Positions 43,186-53,742 of a stretch of DNA of 64,000 nucleotides are shown here, piece after piece. The position numbers and the translations under genes are program-made. The first letter of the stretch is position 1; every line of letters begins with the position of its first letter. Under the pieces are notes generated by a model. That model was not told where the DNA came from. It saw only the letters and a program-made list of their open reading frames with translations, and searched no databases. This stretch comes from Zantedeschia hybrid cultivar (Eukaryota > Streptophyta > Magnoliopsida > Alismatales > Araceae): contig JARZZO010000003.1 in NCBI GenBank assembly GCA_030544215.1, positions 37,142,379 through 37,206,378 of the forward strand, read 5' to 3'.

Positions 43186-44882
43186 CCACTGTTTCTCATC
43201 CTATTTCGGTCTCCGATTTAATGTTTCCATGTATTATTCCATGCACAAGTTCGATCTTATTGCTGGATCCGTGTTCATGCGATGAACACAGATTAAAAGA
43301 ATAATTTTAGTTATTAAATTATGCTATTATCGAATTTTTCTGGGGTTTAATTTTCTTCTTCGTCGGATGAAGAGCCTGGCTTCGTGGCGGCTTCGTTCCC
43401 GCTACCCCTAGTATTGGGGAGGTGGGTCGGACCCCAGATCCTCCTTGGGATGTCTCTGCTTCCCACCGGGCCGATGGCCGGCGCTGGAGAACCCTCAAAA
43501 GCTGCCCGATGATGGGAGCGTACCTTCTTCCTCTTTTTCGGTTTTAAAAAGAAAAAAGAAAAAAAAAAGAAAAGAGCAAAAAGCAGGAGGCGGCTTGGCC
43601 CTTTTTGCTCTCCGGGCACCGCCGGCGATCCCACCGGCACGGGGGACGACGTCGGTGGGTCCGGGGGGCGTCGGGGGCGGTCGACATCTGGCGCCGAGGT
43701 GCTGCTGCCTTGCCCACCTGCGCCTGCATCTCATGCGGGTTAGGGTTTTGGGGGCGTAGGGTTCTTGAGGAAGAAGAACCTGCCAGGCCGCCCAGGCCAG
43801 GCACGGGCGGTTTGGGGCGGGCCAGGGGTGGCCCTGGTCCGTGCCTGGCTCGAGCCAGGGGTTTCAGACCAGGTGCCCAGATTGGCTCAGCCCACCCACC
43901 GTTAAACCCCTTCTTTCCTATTAAACCCCAGGCCCATTTAAATAATTAAATTGGATTTCAATTATTTAAATTCAAAATATATTTTGAAATATTTAAATTT
44001 TTATTGAATTTATTTTAATTGGGCATTAATGATTATGAATCATTAATATTAAGAAAGTGTTGTTAAATAATTAGAATTAGTTATTAATTTAAATGTTAAA
44101 TTAATAATTAATTTTAATCGATTAATTTAAGAGTTAAATTAGTAGTTATTAGTTAATTAGAGTTATTTGTTAATTTAAGCGTTAAACTAATAATTAACTT
44201 TAATTAACTAATAAATGAATAAGATTAATAATTAGTTGTTAACGAATTAAAGTTAATTATTAGTTTAAGTGTTAAATTAATAATTAATCTAAATTTGACT
44301 AATTTAAGAGTTAAATTAGTGGTTAATAATTATTAGCCTAAATGTTATATTATTAATTATTAATACATCTAGTTATTAATTAATTGGTGTTAATTATTAG
44401 TTTAAAAGTTAAATTAGTAATTAACATTAATTAACTAGTCTAAGAGTTAGATTAGTAGTTTATAATTAATTAGAGTCGATTATTAATTTAAGTGTTAAAT
44501 TAGTAATTAACTTTAATGAACTAATCTAAAGAGTTAGATTAGTTATTAATGGTCTAATTGTTAGATTATTTTAGAAATGTTCTAATGTCATTGAATGTTC
44601 TTAAAATATTAATTTGGAGTGTATGTACATATGATGTATGTTTTTTATACTTTTAAATATGATTTAATTGCATGTTAAGAAAATAAAATGAGTTTTCAAA
44701 ATTCAAATACCAATTTTGATTGGAACCCAATTTTTTGAAAATAAAAATTATTTAATTTTGAAACTCTTTTATTTTAGCCATGTGATGCGTTCAATCATGT
44801 GCGGATGTTTAAAACACACCGTGGTCATAGATATGCACTTTTAAATTATTCATGTAAAAAATGACTTGTGTGTAGATCATGG
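43186..44882 (+). mobile_element. copia element D: leader, cut by element E
   Basis: A GC-rich block (about 43380-43910) with a perfect palindrome CCTGGCTCGAGCCAGG at 43844-43859, then an AT-rich block (43930-44600) built of many GTTAAATTA/TAATTAAC-like pieces, some complementary to each other. At 44883 the LTR of E begins, so the stem-loop chain and all coding sequence of D are not seen; they may lie beyond the nested insertions, right of the window. Confidence 0.8.
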
Positions 44883-46460
44883 TGTTTGTATTAGATGGTC
44901 TCAAAGCCAATCCGATACTATGTATTGATTCAGTTTATTAATAAATGGCATTGATTTATTGTGTGTAATTAATTCGATCTATGTTTATCGTATCACGATG
45001 AAGTCCATGAACATGTGCAACAATTTTCGTATTATGATGAGATCATAATTACAGGACCGAAGATTTATAAACACATGTTCTTAATTGTTCCTAGTCACAG
45101 GATGTTTGAGAAAGGACATCGAACATCCGGATAGACTAGTATAGGTTTCTTCAACTCATATGATGAGGGTGACTGATCCTATAAGTCACTTGTGTGGAGA
45201 CACTATGCTTGACCTGTAGGTGCTCATTGGCGAATGAGTTCACTGAACTGATCAGACTATGAATCGCTAGATGGTAAATACCTTATTGTTAACCAGCTCG
45301 ATTCTTTTGTCACGGTTGCGTGGATAATCCTTGGACCTGAGATGCCAAAGATATCTTGTTGGTAGGTTTATGAACTTTGACCTTGACTAACGAATCCCTA
45401 ACCATGGGTTATCAATAAGTCAAGTGATTGGGTTCAGGGAAATGCCCTCGAAGGTAATTGTGTGTTCAATACGGGATCATCCGCTCTCCGTAGTTTGAGA
45501 GAGTATGTTCCGGGAATGATGCGCTTTAAGTCCCTGGCTAGGGCAGACTCTGTATCAGATAAAGAGTTATCCGATATAGATTAGCGGCATCTGATTCAAG
45601 TGAATCGACCGGCTAGGGTTTAACAGTAAACCATACCCTAGGTCAATTCATGAACATTGTACGGATGAAGGATTATATCCACATGGTAACCGTTGACGGA
45701 AATGTTCCAATAGAGGGTTGAGATAACCCTAGTGCCATCCAGGATCACGCGATGTTACTTGGCATCCAACGTGATCGGAAGCCCATCCGAATTTATTATG
45801 GGACATTAAATTCGGTTGATTAATTAAATATAAGGATATTAATTAATTCAGTGGGTCTGTAATGAGTTATCGGGCTTAATGGGCTATTAACTGGACTGGT
45901 ATTTGGGCCTAGAGGGTCATACGCAAAAGGTTTTCAAGTCGATGGATAATCCAACAGGATTTCGGATAAGTCTGGGTTTTTACGAAAAACAGCAAATAGA
46001 CTTATTATAAAAGAACGGATGCTAGGTCGGGGGCCAGCAACCCAAACCTAGCCGTCGCTCTTTCTCTCTACTCTCTTCTAGGCACACGACACGAGGCCGG
46101 CCCTCTGGAGGCTCTGCTTTGGCTCCCGACTGCTCCGCCTTCCGTCCGACGGGAGATTCCGAATCCGCATGTCGCGGCGGATTACGCGCACCCAAACGAG
46201 ATCCACCAACGCCGTATCGAGCGAGGAGGCGAGGACGATCCATCATAAGGAGAACCGCGTGGAACCGCTAGAGGCCGGGCAACTGCGCGGCTTGCGGCAT
46301 CGCTTTGACGGAACCGGAAAACGAACGCGGATTCGAATCCATGCAAGGTAAATCCGATTTACTCCGGTCTTGTTTTATTGATCGAAACGGGATGGATCCG
46401 ATCCCGAATATTTTATTCCGCTGCGCTTTTCGGTCGGATCTCGACACAACAAACCTAACA
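44883..46460 (+). repeat. 5' LTR of copia element E
   Basis: 1578 bp, TGTTTGTATTAGATGG...AAACCTAACA, of the same subfamily as A and B. The U3 hairpin is at 45613-45641 and TATAAAAG at 46006-46013. It is followed at once by a PBS. Confidence 0.9.
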
Positions 46461-46479
46461 GTGGTATCAGAGCCAGGTT
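46461..46479 (+). promoter_or_regulatory. Primer binding site of copia element E
   Basis: GTGGTATCAGAGCCAGGTT, initiator-Met tRNA type, directly after the LTR. Confidence 0.92.
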
Positions 46480-48115
46480 ACCCTGTGTTCTTTGCCGTTT
46501 CGGATTCCGAAATTTAATTTTCTAGTTTTATTCCATGCTTAAAATAAGATTAAATTTAAGGGACCATGTTCATAGGATGAATATGATTATGTTGATTGAT
46601 TTAGTTCCCACAAAATCAAGTTTTTTATTTGGTTTATTGTGTTCTTCGTGGGACGAAGAACGACGTTTCTTTGGTGTTGTTCGGATGATCACATGCGATG
46701 TGAAGAGTACGGATAGGGATTTGGTGTGACCATGGATTCCCCTTGCCACCAGCAACACCTCCTCCAGCGCCAGTGAGGCATGGACGGCGGCCACCAGCCG
46801 TCGATGGCTCTCCCCTCCCCACGGATCCGACGGCTGCTCCAAGGGGTCAAAGGACCCTTTAAAGAGGGGGCCACAGCCAGCATAGGTGCCGTCCGGCGCC
46901 GGCCAGGTGACTGGAGACGGTCCGACGGCCCCCCCCCCGGCGCCGGTGCCGTCGCCAGGCACCCCCCTTCCTTCCCCCCCCCCCCCCCCCCCCCGGGCCC
47001 TGCTTCCAGGCGCCGCTGTCAGGAAGGGGGTGGGGGGACCTGGTTCTGGCCCTGCGGCTAGGGTTTCCTAGCAGCATGGTCCGATCGAACCGGGCGGGCT
47101 CAGACCGGGTCTGAGCCTTGAGCCCCCTGGCTTGGGCCAGGCACCCCTAGTCCGAACCAGGCTGCCCTGGTCAGAGCCCCAGGCTCAAGTGGGCAAAGCC
47201 CTGGTTCGCCAGGGGGGGGGGGGTGCTGAGCCACCTTGGGTTATTTTTATTTTGGGTTTTGATTTTTAAATTGTTTTAAAAAATTTAAATTCTCAAAAAA
47301 AATTTGAAATTGAAGTTTTATTCAATTTAACTTTCAAGAGACTCATAATAAATTCTTTAGTTATTATCTTAATTAACAAATGTTGTTAAATATTATGGTT
47401 AATTACTCATTTAAATGTTAAATAGATAATTAACCTTAATATAATAATCTAAGTGTTAGATTCATATAAGATAATAGCAAATGACAAATAATGATTAATC
47501 TAAACGTTAGATTAATTTTTATTCGCATGGAATATTTTAGAAATTTATATTTTAGAATTTTATGCGCATTTGGTGTGCGATTATTGCTTGTTTAAATTTG
47601 ATTTAAATTAGCATGTTTAAAACTAATGATTTTTCGAAAAATAATTCTAAATCCAATTTTTGATTAGTTCCTGGTTTTATGAAACAAAAAATATTAAATA
47701 TTTTCAAAAAAATTTCATTAGCCATTTGATGTGCAATTCATGTGTGGATTCTTTAATTAAAACACATGGTGGTCATGGATGAGCATTTATTTGTGGATGT
47801 GGAATCTAATTGTGTGGTTTATTATTTGTTAATAAATAGAGGTCTATGAACCTCTCCCTCTCGTATTCCATTGTATTTCTACCTCCCTCCTTGATGTAAT
47901 CACCATATGGCTACCCTCTTTTAATTTATCATGTAATTATGAATTTATGATATAATTTGATCGATGCGGCTACGCACGGAGCGAGGATGATCCACAACTG
48001 CAACCAAATGAAGATGAAGGAGTTCATTAAATCTATGAGTTTGCAGACTCGTGATATAAACTGTTATATTGTGTGTATGTGTGTGTTTGACTGTCTGGCT
48101 CAAGTCAAACCGCAG
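46480..48115 (+). mobile_element. copia element E: leader, first part
   Basis: Same order as in A and B: a GC-rich block (about 46700-47240, with C-runs at about 46974-46994 and a CCTGGCTTGGGCCAGG palindrome at 47126-47141), an AT-rich block with a TTAACAA/TTGTTAA hairpin at 47373-47389, then the shared block up to CAAGTCAAACCGCAG. It is split by Tekay element R at 48116; CGCAG (48111-48115) is duplicated at 57534-57538. Confidence 0.85.
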
Positions 48116-50437
48116 TGTAAGGATCGTGACCTTCGGATCCGGTTTTCGGGGTCGAACCTTGTAGTTCTGACCTTAGTGAGGGTGGAGGTTCTGTGTTGAT
48201 TCGCGTCAGGACATCGAGACGCGTTTTGAACGGTGTCCACCGTTGCAGACGCGTTTCAGGTCCTGCCACGTGGGTGCCACGTGGGCTGGCTTCGGGCCGC
48301 GAAGGTACGGCCCTGTCATGTTGCCTGAACGGCGTCCACGTGTGTTGACGCCTTTCAGACTGCGACTCTGGGTTTGTCAGAGTACGGCCCTGACATGTCG
48401 TCTGAACGGCGTTTGCCTTGAACGACGCGTTTCAGAGTCTTGTCAGAGCAGCCGTCACATCAACTGATAGGCGTCCGTGGATGTCGAAACGTTTTGGCCA
48501 GTCTCTGGTTAACCCCGCGAGCCCTCCTTCTTTCCCTCATTTTCCTTCCCTCTTTCTCACCTTCCCTTCCGGCGAGCTCGGCGGCGATTCCTCCTCCTCC
48601 CTCTTTTCCTCCCACTGTTTCATCTCTCCCTCCACTCCATCCTCTACCTAGCTCCTACCACTACCACCTCCACTTCCACTGCGGCGTTCTACTCTCCGGA
48701 CGGCGGCCGACATCACGGTGGAGCAAGGACGACCACGGCAGTACCGGCGGCGGCGTGGGGCGAGTCGGGTGGACGGCTTGAAGTTCGGAGGCGTTCAAGT
48801 ATCCGGTAGGGTGACGGTTCCCTTAGTATTGTGTTCAAACCATGTTTTCCCCGTTTAAGCTTGTTATGGATCTTTGGTTTCGGGGGGTAGAATGAGCATG
48901 TTTAGGTGTTCTTTTGATGATATGGGGGTTTTGCTATGAATGTGATTTCCTATGAATTGTATTGCCCCTCTTTCTCCTCCGTTTTTGGGTGATTTTGGGG
49001 TTATTTGGGTTGAAAAGGGAGCCCTCGGGCTCATGGCAACTCTGGTTCCTAGGGTTAAAAGACGTCGTGCATGGGCGACGCCTTTTTGAAGGGCGTCGGA
49101 CCATCGCGACGCCTTTTAGACAGGAATCGCTTGACTGAGGGTTTGCCAGTTCGGGATTGTAGGGATAAAAGACGTCATGAGTCGGCGACGCGTTTTTGAA
49201 TAGCGTCGGGCAGCCATGACGCCTTTTAAGGCAGAAATCCCCGGGGTAGTTTCTTTGGAATTTCTGGATTTCTGTGCTGAATGGCGTCTGAGGATGTCGA
49301 TGCCTTTTAAAAGGCGACCACTGGTGTCGACGCCTTTTAGGGCCTGATTCTGAAGACTGTTTTACATGAACCTGTACATAGAGCTTGAATGGCGTCGACC
49401 TTGGGAGACGCGATTCAAGACAGAACCTCACTAATTCATGCCAGTAAAATGTATTCATACTGTTAGACGGATGGTTAGTGCATGTTTTAGTGTACCCGGT
49501 AGAGATAGATTCTTCATGACCGGACAATGCTACATGTATGTTATGCGATCGCGGACTTTTCACGTGACCGGATCGTACTTGCTGGGTTTTGTGTTACTGT
49601 GGACCTAGAGTGACATTGTAGCGCTTTATCACCCTGTGCTGGTGGGGGCGTGGGCGGGGTGACGCCTAGTGAGAAAGGGTCACCTGGTGAACCCCGGGGT
49701 CAGCTAGTACCGGTGTCGCAGTGGTACATTCGGAGAGTCACTCATGCTGAGGGAAGGAGTAACCACCTGAGCTGGTTGGGCCGGAGTAGCTAGTGTGCTA
49801 TCCGAGGGGTAACTGCTTGGTCTCAGCGGGTCGAGGTTTTTCCCACCGTTGCTGTGTGGTTAGCGAGTTCTATCGAGACGACAGTTGTGGGTTCCCTAGT
49901 CGGCTGGTTTAAAATATGCATGTTTATTATATTTCGACTGCATGTGATTTCACGTTAAAAATTAGGAATTGTACCTCCTGTGTTTATTACTTTACCGTTA
50001 GCTGTACCTTACACTTGTGGGTGTGTGCATGGGCAGTGGGGATCGAAGGATCCCTACTGAGTCTTGTCTTTGAGACTCACCCCCTCTGCGGTTTTCAGGT
50101 GAGGACTCTCAGCAGACCTAGCGAGGAGAGTGCGGCCGCGTGTTGAGAACCGTCAGCAGTTATTCCGGGGTATGCCACGACGTAGTTGTTATTTTATTTC
50201 TGGCCTGTACGTTTAATTATTTCTTTTCTGTTGGAGTATGTAATTATTTGCTGTATCGAGTCGCATTGTAATAATTTTTAATTCCTGCACTCCTATTTCA
50301 GTTCAATGCGATGTGAATGTTTAGCTTAGTTATTATTTATCTCCCAGACTTGATTAGATCCTGGTTTGGTTCCAAATTAATGATTCGGTACCCATTTAGT
50401 AATCGGATCCCCGATTATAGGGTGGCGGGTCGTTACA
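48116..50437 (+). repeat. 5' LTR of Tekay element R
   Basis: TGTAAGGATCGTGACC...GGCGGGTCGTTACA. It carries two blocks of palindromic units with GGCGTC/GACGC arms (48205-48500 and 49058-49415). Compared with the 3' LTR and with LTRs N and P, a 22-bp piece is missing near 49650, between short GGTGGG-like direct repeats. Confidence 0.95.
49058..49415. repeat. Palindromic units (GGCGTC / GACGCCTTTT) in Tekay LTR
   Basis: Seven units of about 30-35 bp are seen: e.g. AAAAGACGTC...GACGCCTTTT, GGCGTCGGACCATCGCGACGCC, GAATGGCGTCGACC...GACGCGATTC. Arms pair, centres vary, and flanking T/A runs extend the stems. The counterpart in the 3' LTR is about 56130-56490. A second cluster with GACGCGTTTC arms lies at 48205-48500. 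Confidence 0.78.
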
Positions 50438-50438
50438 G

Positions 50439-50456
50439 TTGATATCAGAGCATACG
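50439..50456 (+). promoter_or_regulatory. Primer binding site of Tekay element R
   Basis: TTGATATCAGAGCATACG begins one base after the LTR. It resembles the TGGTATCAGAGC initiator-Met tRNA site with changes in the first bases. Confidence 0.8.
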
Positions 50457-50594
50457 GTCTGGCAAATAAATAAATTACTAGGTTAAATATCGTAAATTCG
50501 GCAAATAAATACATTATCCCGTACAGGCACGGCGGTAGCATAGGCTTTAGGACTCTAATTAGAACTTTTTGATTTTGTAATTGTAGGCGAGTAG

Positions 50595-52343
50595 ATGGCT
50601 CCCAGAAGGAGGATGCTAGTTATTCGAGAGCAGGGAGACGTCCCTAGTGGGTCCGAGGCCGGGAGGCCGAGTGTAGAGCAGTTTATGGAGGCTATGATGG
50701 ATACTATGGCTCGATACCAGACGCGAGACCCCAGTGAGAGTTCCAGTGCGCGGGGAGGGTCCACAGCTGCACTTGAGAGGTTTCTGAAGCTGAGGCCACC
50801 TCACTTCACCGGTCGTCCCGACCCTGACGAGGCCATTCACTGGCTTAGAGAGATAGAGAAGACTTTTGATACCATGGACTGTGCTGCAGTAGAGCGGACC
50901 CCATTGGCTACCTTCATGCTGAAGGATAGCGCCTATGACTGGTGGACCACTTTGAAGAGTTTGTCTTATGAGGACAGGAGTCTGAGGGAAATTCCATGGG
51001 AGACATTTGTTAAGGAGTTCAATGCACAGTATTTCTCTAGACACGTCCAGAGGGCCAAGGAGAGGGAGTTCATGGATCTGACGCAGGGGAGTATGACGGT
51101 ACTCGAGTACCAAGCGAAGTTTGTTTCGCTGGGTCGGTTTGTGCCTTTCATATCTGGGGACGAGGAGCGTCGTACTGAGTGGTTCGTGGACGGACTGAGG
51201 CTCAGTCTGAGGAACTTCGTGGCGTCTCACTGTTGCACGGATCTGGCTTCTGCGGTTAGATGTGCGGCAGCAGTGGAGGCTCAACAGAGCCAGTCGGCCC
51301 GGGAGAGAGGACTGGCTGCTCAGAGCCCCGTTCGTGGGAGGGGTAAGGCAGCGGCAGCAGCCCCTTCATCCGGATCGAGATCGTCGTCACTCGGCTCCCG
51401 ATTTAGGAGATTCTTCAGGGGTGGTGGCAGCAGTAGTCGCAGTAGCAGCAGCAACAGGCCCGGGCAGGGTCAGCAGAGTCAATCTGTATCCAGTGCACCG
51501 CAGGGGCCAGCTCAGAGGCTTCCGGCAGTCTGTCAGCACTGTGGGGGTGCCTATGGTGGGACTCAGTGTCCCACTCTCCCCAGGAGATGTTTCACTTGCG
51601 GCCAGCAAGGCCACTTGGCGAGGCAGTGCCCGCAGGGGCATGGTCAGGGACAGGGTTATGGTGATCAGAAGAAGCCGAGGACCGAGGGAAGAGTCTTAGC
51701 CATAACCAGGAGGGAGGCTCGCGCGTCCAACTTGGTGGAAGGTACACTTTCTGTCCTTGGGAACTCTGCACACGTATTGATTGATTCGGGTGCTTCGCAT
51801 TCTTTCATTTCTGAGCAGTTCCTAGATATTCTTTCTGCACCCGTTGATGAGTTATCTGATGGTTTGATGGTGGAGGTTCCTTCTGGAGACTTTATGATAT
51901 CTTATAATTGTTTGAGGAATGTTCCCTTGACCATCGAGGGTCATGTGCTACCTGCCCAGTTAGTTGTTCTTGCCATTCGTGACTTTGATATCATCCTGGG
52001 CATGGATTGGTTGGAAGCCTTTTATGCGGAAGTGGACTGCCACAGGAAGAGGGTGCGATTCTCCATTCCGGACATCCCGACCTTCTTCTTCCAAGGTATT
52101 AGACTTTCTTCCCGAGGTATTCTTATTTCTGCCTTTAAGGCACGGAGGTTGCTTGCTGGTGGTTGTGAGGCTTTCCTTGCCTCTGTTGTTGTCTCTGATG
52201 TCCGGGATAGTCTCAGCCCTGGGGAGGTACCTGTTGTATGTGAGTTCATAGATGTGTTTCCTGAGGAGCTGCCTGGCCTTCCTCCTCAGCGAGAGGTCGA
52301 GTTTACCATCGAGCTTGCACCGGGTACGGCGCCCTTTGTCTAA
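50595..52343 (+). CDS. Tekay element R: Gag and aspartic protease
   Basis: The 582-codon first open frame of the chromovirus polyprotein. The start is the first ATG after the leader (MAPRRRMLVIREQG). The retrotransposon gag capsid domain spans about residues 55-200 (FLKLRPPHFTGRPDPDEAIH, WLREIEKTFDTMD, YDWWTTL, EFNAQYFSRHVQ). It is followed by a Ser/Gly/Arg-rich linker, a CX2CX4HX4C zinc knuckle CFTCGQQGHLARQC at about 332-345, and a retroviral-type aspartic protease with DSGAS at 397-401 and later GMDWLEA. Gag coats the RNA and the protease would cut the polyprotein. The frame ends in a TAA right where the linker to RT begins; an extra T in a CCCTTTGTCT run near 52332-52341 accounts for the shift, so RT lies in the next frame. 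Within gag and protease no damage is seen. Confidence 0.93.
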   Translation: MAPRRRMLVIREQGDVPSGSEAGRPSVEQFMEAMMDTMARYQTRDPSESSSARGGSTAALERFLKLRPPHFTGRPDPDEAIHWLREIEKTFDTMDCAAVERTPLATFMLKDSAYDWWTTLKSLSYEDRSLREIPWETFVKEFNAQYFSRHVQRAKEREFMDLTQGSMTVLEYQAKFVSLGRFVPFISGDEERRTEWFVDGLRLSLRNFVASHCCTDLASAVRCAAAVEAQQSQSARERGLAAQSPVRGRGKAAAAAPSSGSRSSSLGSRFRRFFRGGGSSSRSSSSNRPGQGQQSQSVSSAPQGPAQRLPAVCQHCGGAYGGTQCPTLPRRCFTCGQQGHLARQCPQGHGQGQGYGDQKKPRTEGRVLAITRREARASNLVEGTLSVLGNSAHVLIDSGASHSFISEQFLDILSAPVDELSDGLMVEVPSGDFMISYNCLRNVPLTIEGHVLPAQLVVLAIRDFDIILGMDWLEAFYAEVDCHRKRVRFSIPDIPTFFFQGIRLSSRGILISAFKARRLLAGGCEAFLASVVVSDVRDSLSPGEVPVVCEFIDVFPEELPGLPPQREVEFTIELAPGTAPFV

Positions 52344-53742
52344 GGCCCCGTATCGGATGGCGCCAGCCGAACTCGCTGAGTTAAAGGCGCAGTTGCAGGA
52401 GTTGCTGGACATGGGTTTCATTCGTCCCACTACGTCTCCATGGGGTGCTCCAGTCCTGTTTGTTAGAAAGAAGGATGGTTCTCTGAGATTGGGCAATGAT
52501 TATAGGCAGCTGAACCAGGTAACGATAAAGAATAAGTACCCACTTCCAAGGATCGATGATTTGATGGATCAGCTGCAGTCCGCGAAGGTATTTTCCAAGA
52601 TCGACTTGAGATCCGGATATTATCAGATGAGGATCCGGGATGCTGATGTTAGTAAGACGGCTTTCAGAACTCGGTATGGACATTATGAGTTTTTGGTTAT
52701 GCCCTTTGGCTTGACCAATGCTCCGGCGGCCTTTATGGAGCTAATGAACCGAGTCTTCAGGACCTACCTAGATCAGTTTGTGGTTGTGTTTATTGATGAT
52801 ATTCTGATCTATTCTTCTTCTGAGGAAGAGCATGCCACCCATCTTCGGACTGTATTGCAGGTCCTGAGGGAGCACCGACTTTACGCCAAGTTTAGCAAGT
52901 GTGAGTTTTGGCTAGACGAGGTGCATTTCCTTGGGTATGTTATTTCTGGCAATGGTATCGCAGTGGATCCAGCCAAGATCGAGGCGGTGATGGATTGGAG
53001 CAGGCCGACTTCAGTAACTGAGATCAGGAGCTTTCTGGGGCTTGCCGGTTATTACAGGCGGTTTGTTCAGGGATTTTCTTCGATAGCTGCCCCCTTGTCG
53101 AGGTTGACTCGAAAGGGAGTTCGCTTTGTATGGACCGAGGATTGTGAACAGAGTTTTATGGAGTTAAAGACCCGTCTCATGTCAGCCCCTGTGCTGGTGC
53201 TTCCATCTGGATCAGGTGGATTTGTGGTTTACTCTGATGCGTCCCGCCGAGGTTTGGGCGCGGTTCTAATGCAGCATGGCAGGGTAGTGGCTTATGCTTC
53301 TCGACAGCTGAAGAAACATGAAGAGAACTATCCTACCCATGATTTGGAGCTGGCAGCTGTGGTATTTGCACTCAAGATCTGGAGGCATTATCTATATGGG
53401 GAGAAATTTCAGGTTTTCACCGATCACAAGAGTCTGAAATATGTGTTCACTCAGAGAGACCTGAATTTGAGGCAGCGAAGGTGGATGGAGTTCATTAAAG
53501 ATTATGACTTTGACCTTTCTTATCATCCGGGCAAGGCGAATGTGGTGGCAGACGCTTTGAGTCGGAAGACGGTCATGTCATACCTTATGATTCAAGAGTG
53601 GAAATTGTTCGAGCAGGTGGTGGAATCTTCCTTTAGGGTTCCACGTGAAGATGACAGAGCCGTGCTGGTCAGTTTGACTGTGAGACCAGTTGTGTATCAT
53701 GCAGTAATTGAGGCTCAGAGGGCAGATGTTGAGTTACCATAG
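52343..53742 (+). pseudogene. Tekay element R: reverse transcriptase and RNase H
   Basis: This is the pol portion in frame 1, open from 52252 but homologous to RT from about 52343 (APYRMAPAELAELKAQLQEL). RT motifs: FIRPTTSPWGAPVLFVRKKD, NDYRQLNQVTIKNKYPLP, SKIDLRSGYYQMRI, FGLTNAPAAF and the catalytic FIDD at about 52789-52800. RNase H follows with YSDASRRGLGAVLMQ, ELAAVVFALKIWRHYLYG, FTDHKSLKYVFTQ and NVVADALSRK. Together they would copy element RNA into DNA. It is separated from gag-protease by the frame change near 52335. It ends in a TAG (53740-53742) in the linker before integrase, where a Gln codon is usual in this position. Confidence 0.93.

Noticed and set aside
43845..43859. Perfect palindrome considered as a restriction/recombination site or bacterial vector remnant
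   Set aside because: Three other copia leaders carry diverged versions at the same place, so it belongs to the element.
46974..46994. Long C run considered as a G-quadruplex regulatory site
   Set aside because: It is a single homopolymer with no evenly spaced G/C tracts conserved in sister leaders; likely slippage and possibly assembly-sensitive.
48934..49563. A 209-codon minus-strand open frame in the Tekay 5' LTR, with a 173-codon partner in the 3' LTR (56115-56636)
   Set aside because: It is the same LTR sequence twice; the frame consists of palindromic units read on the reverse strand and has no recognised domain. Presence in both LTRs is automatic, not evidence of conservation.
50616..51284. 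222-codon minus-strand open frame opposite Tekay gag
   Set aside because: It is the antisense shadow of a long, clearly recognisable gag frame.
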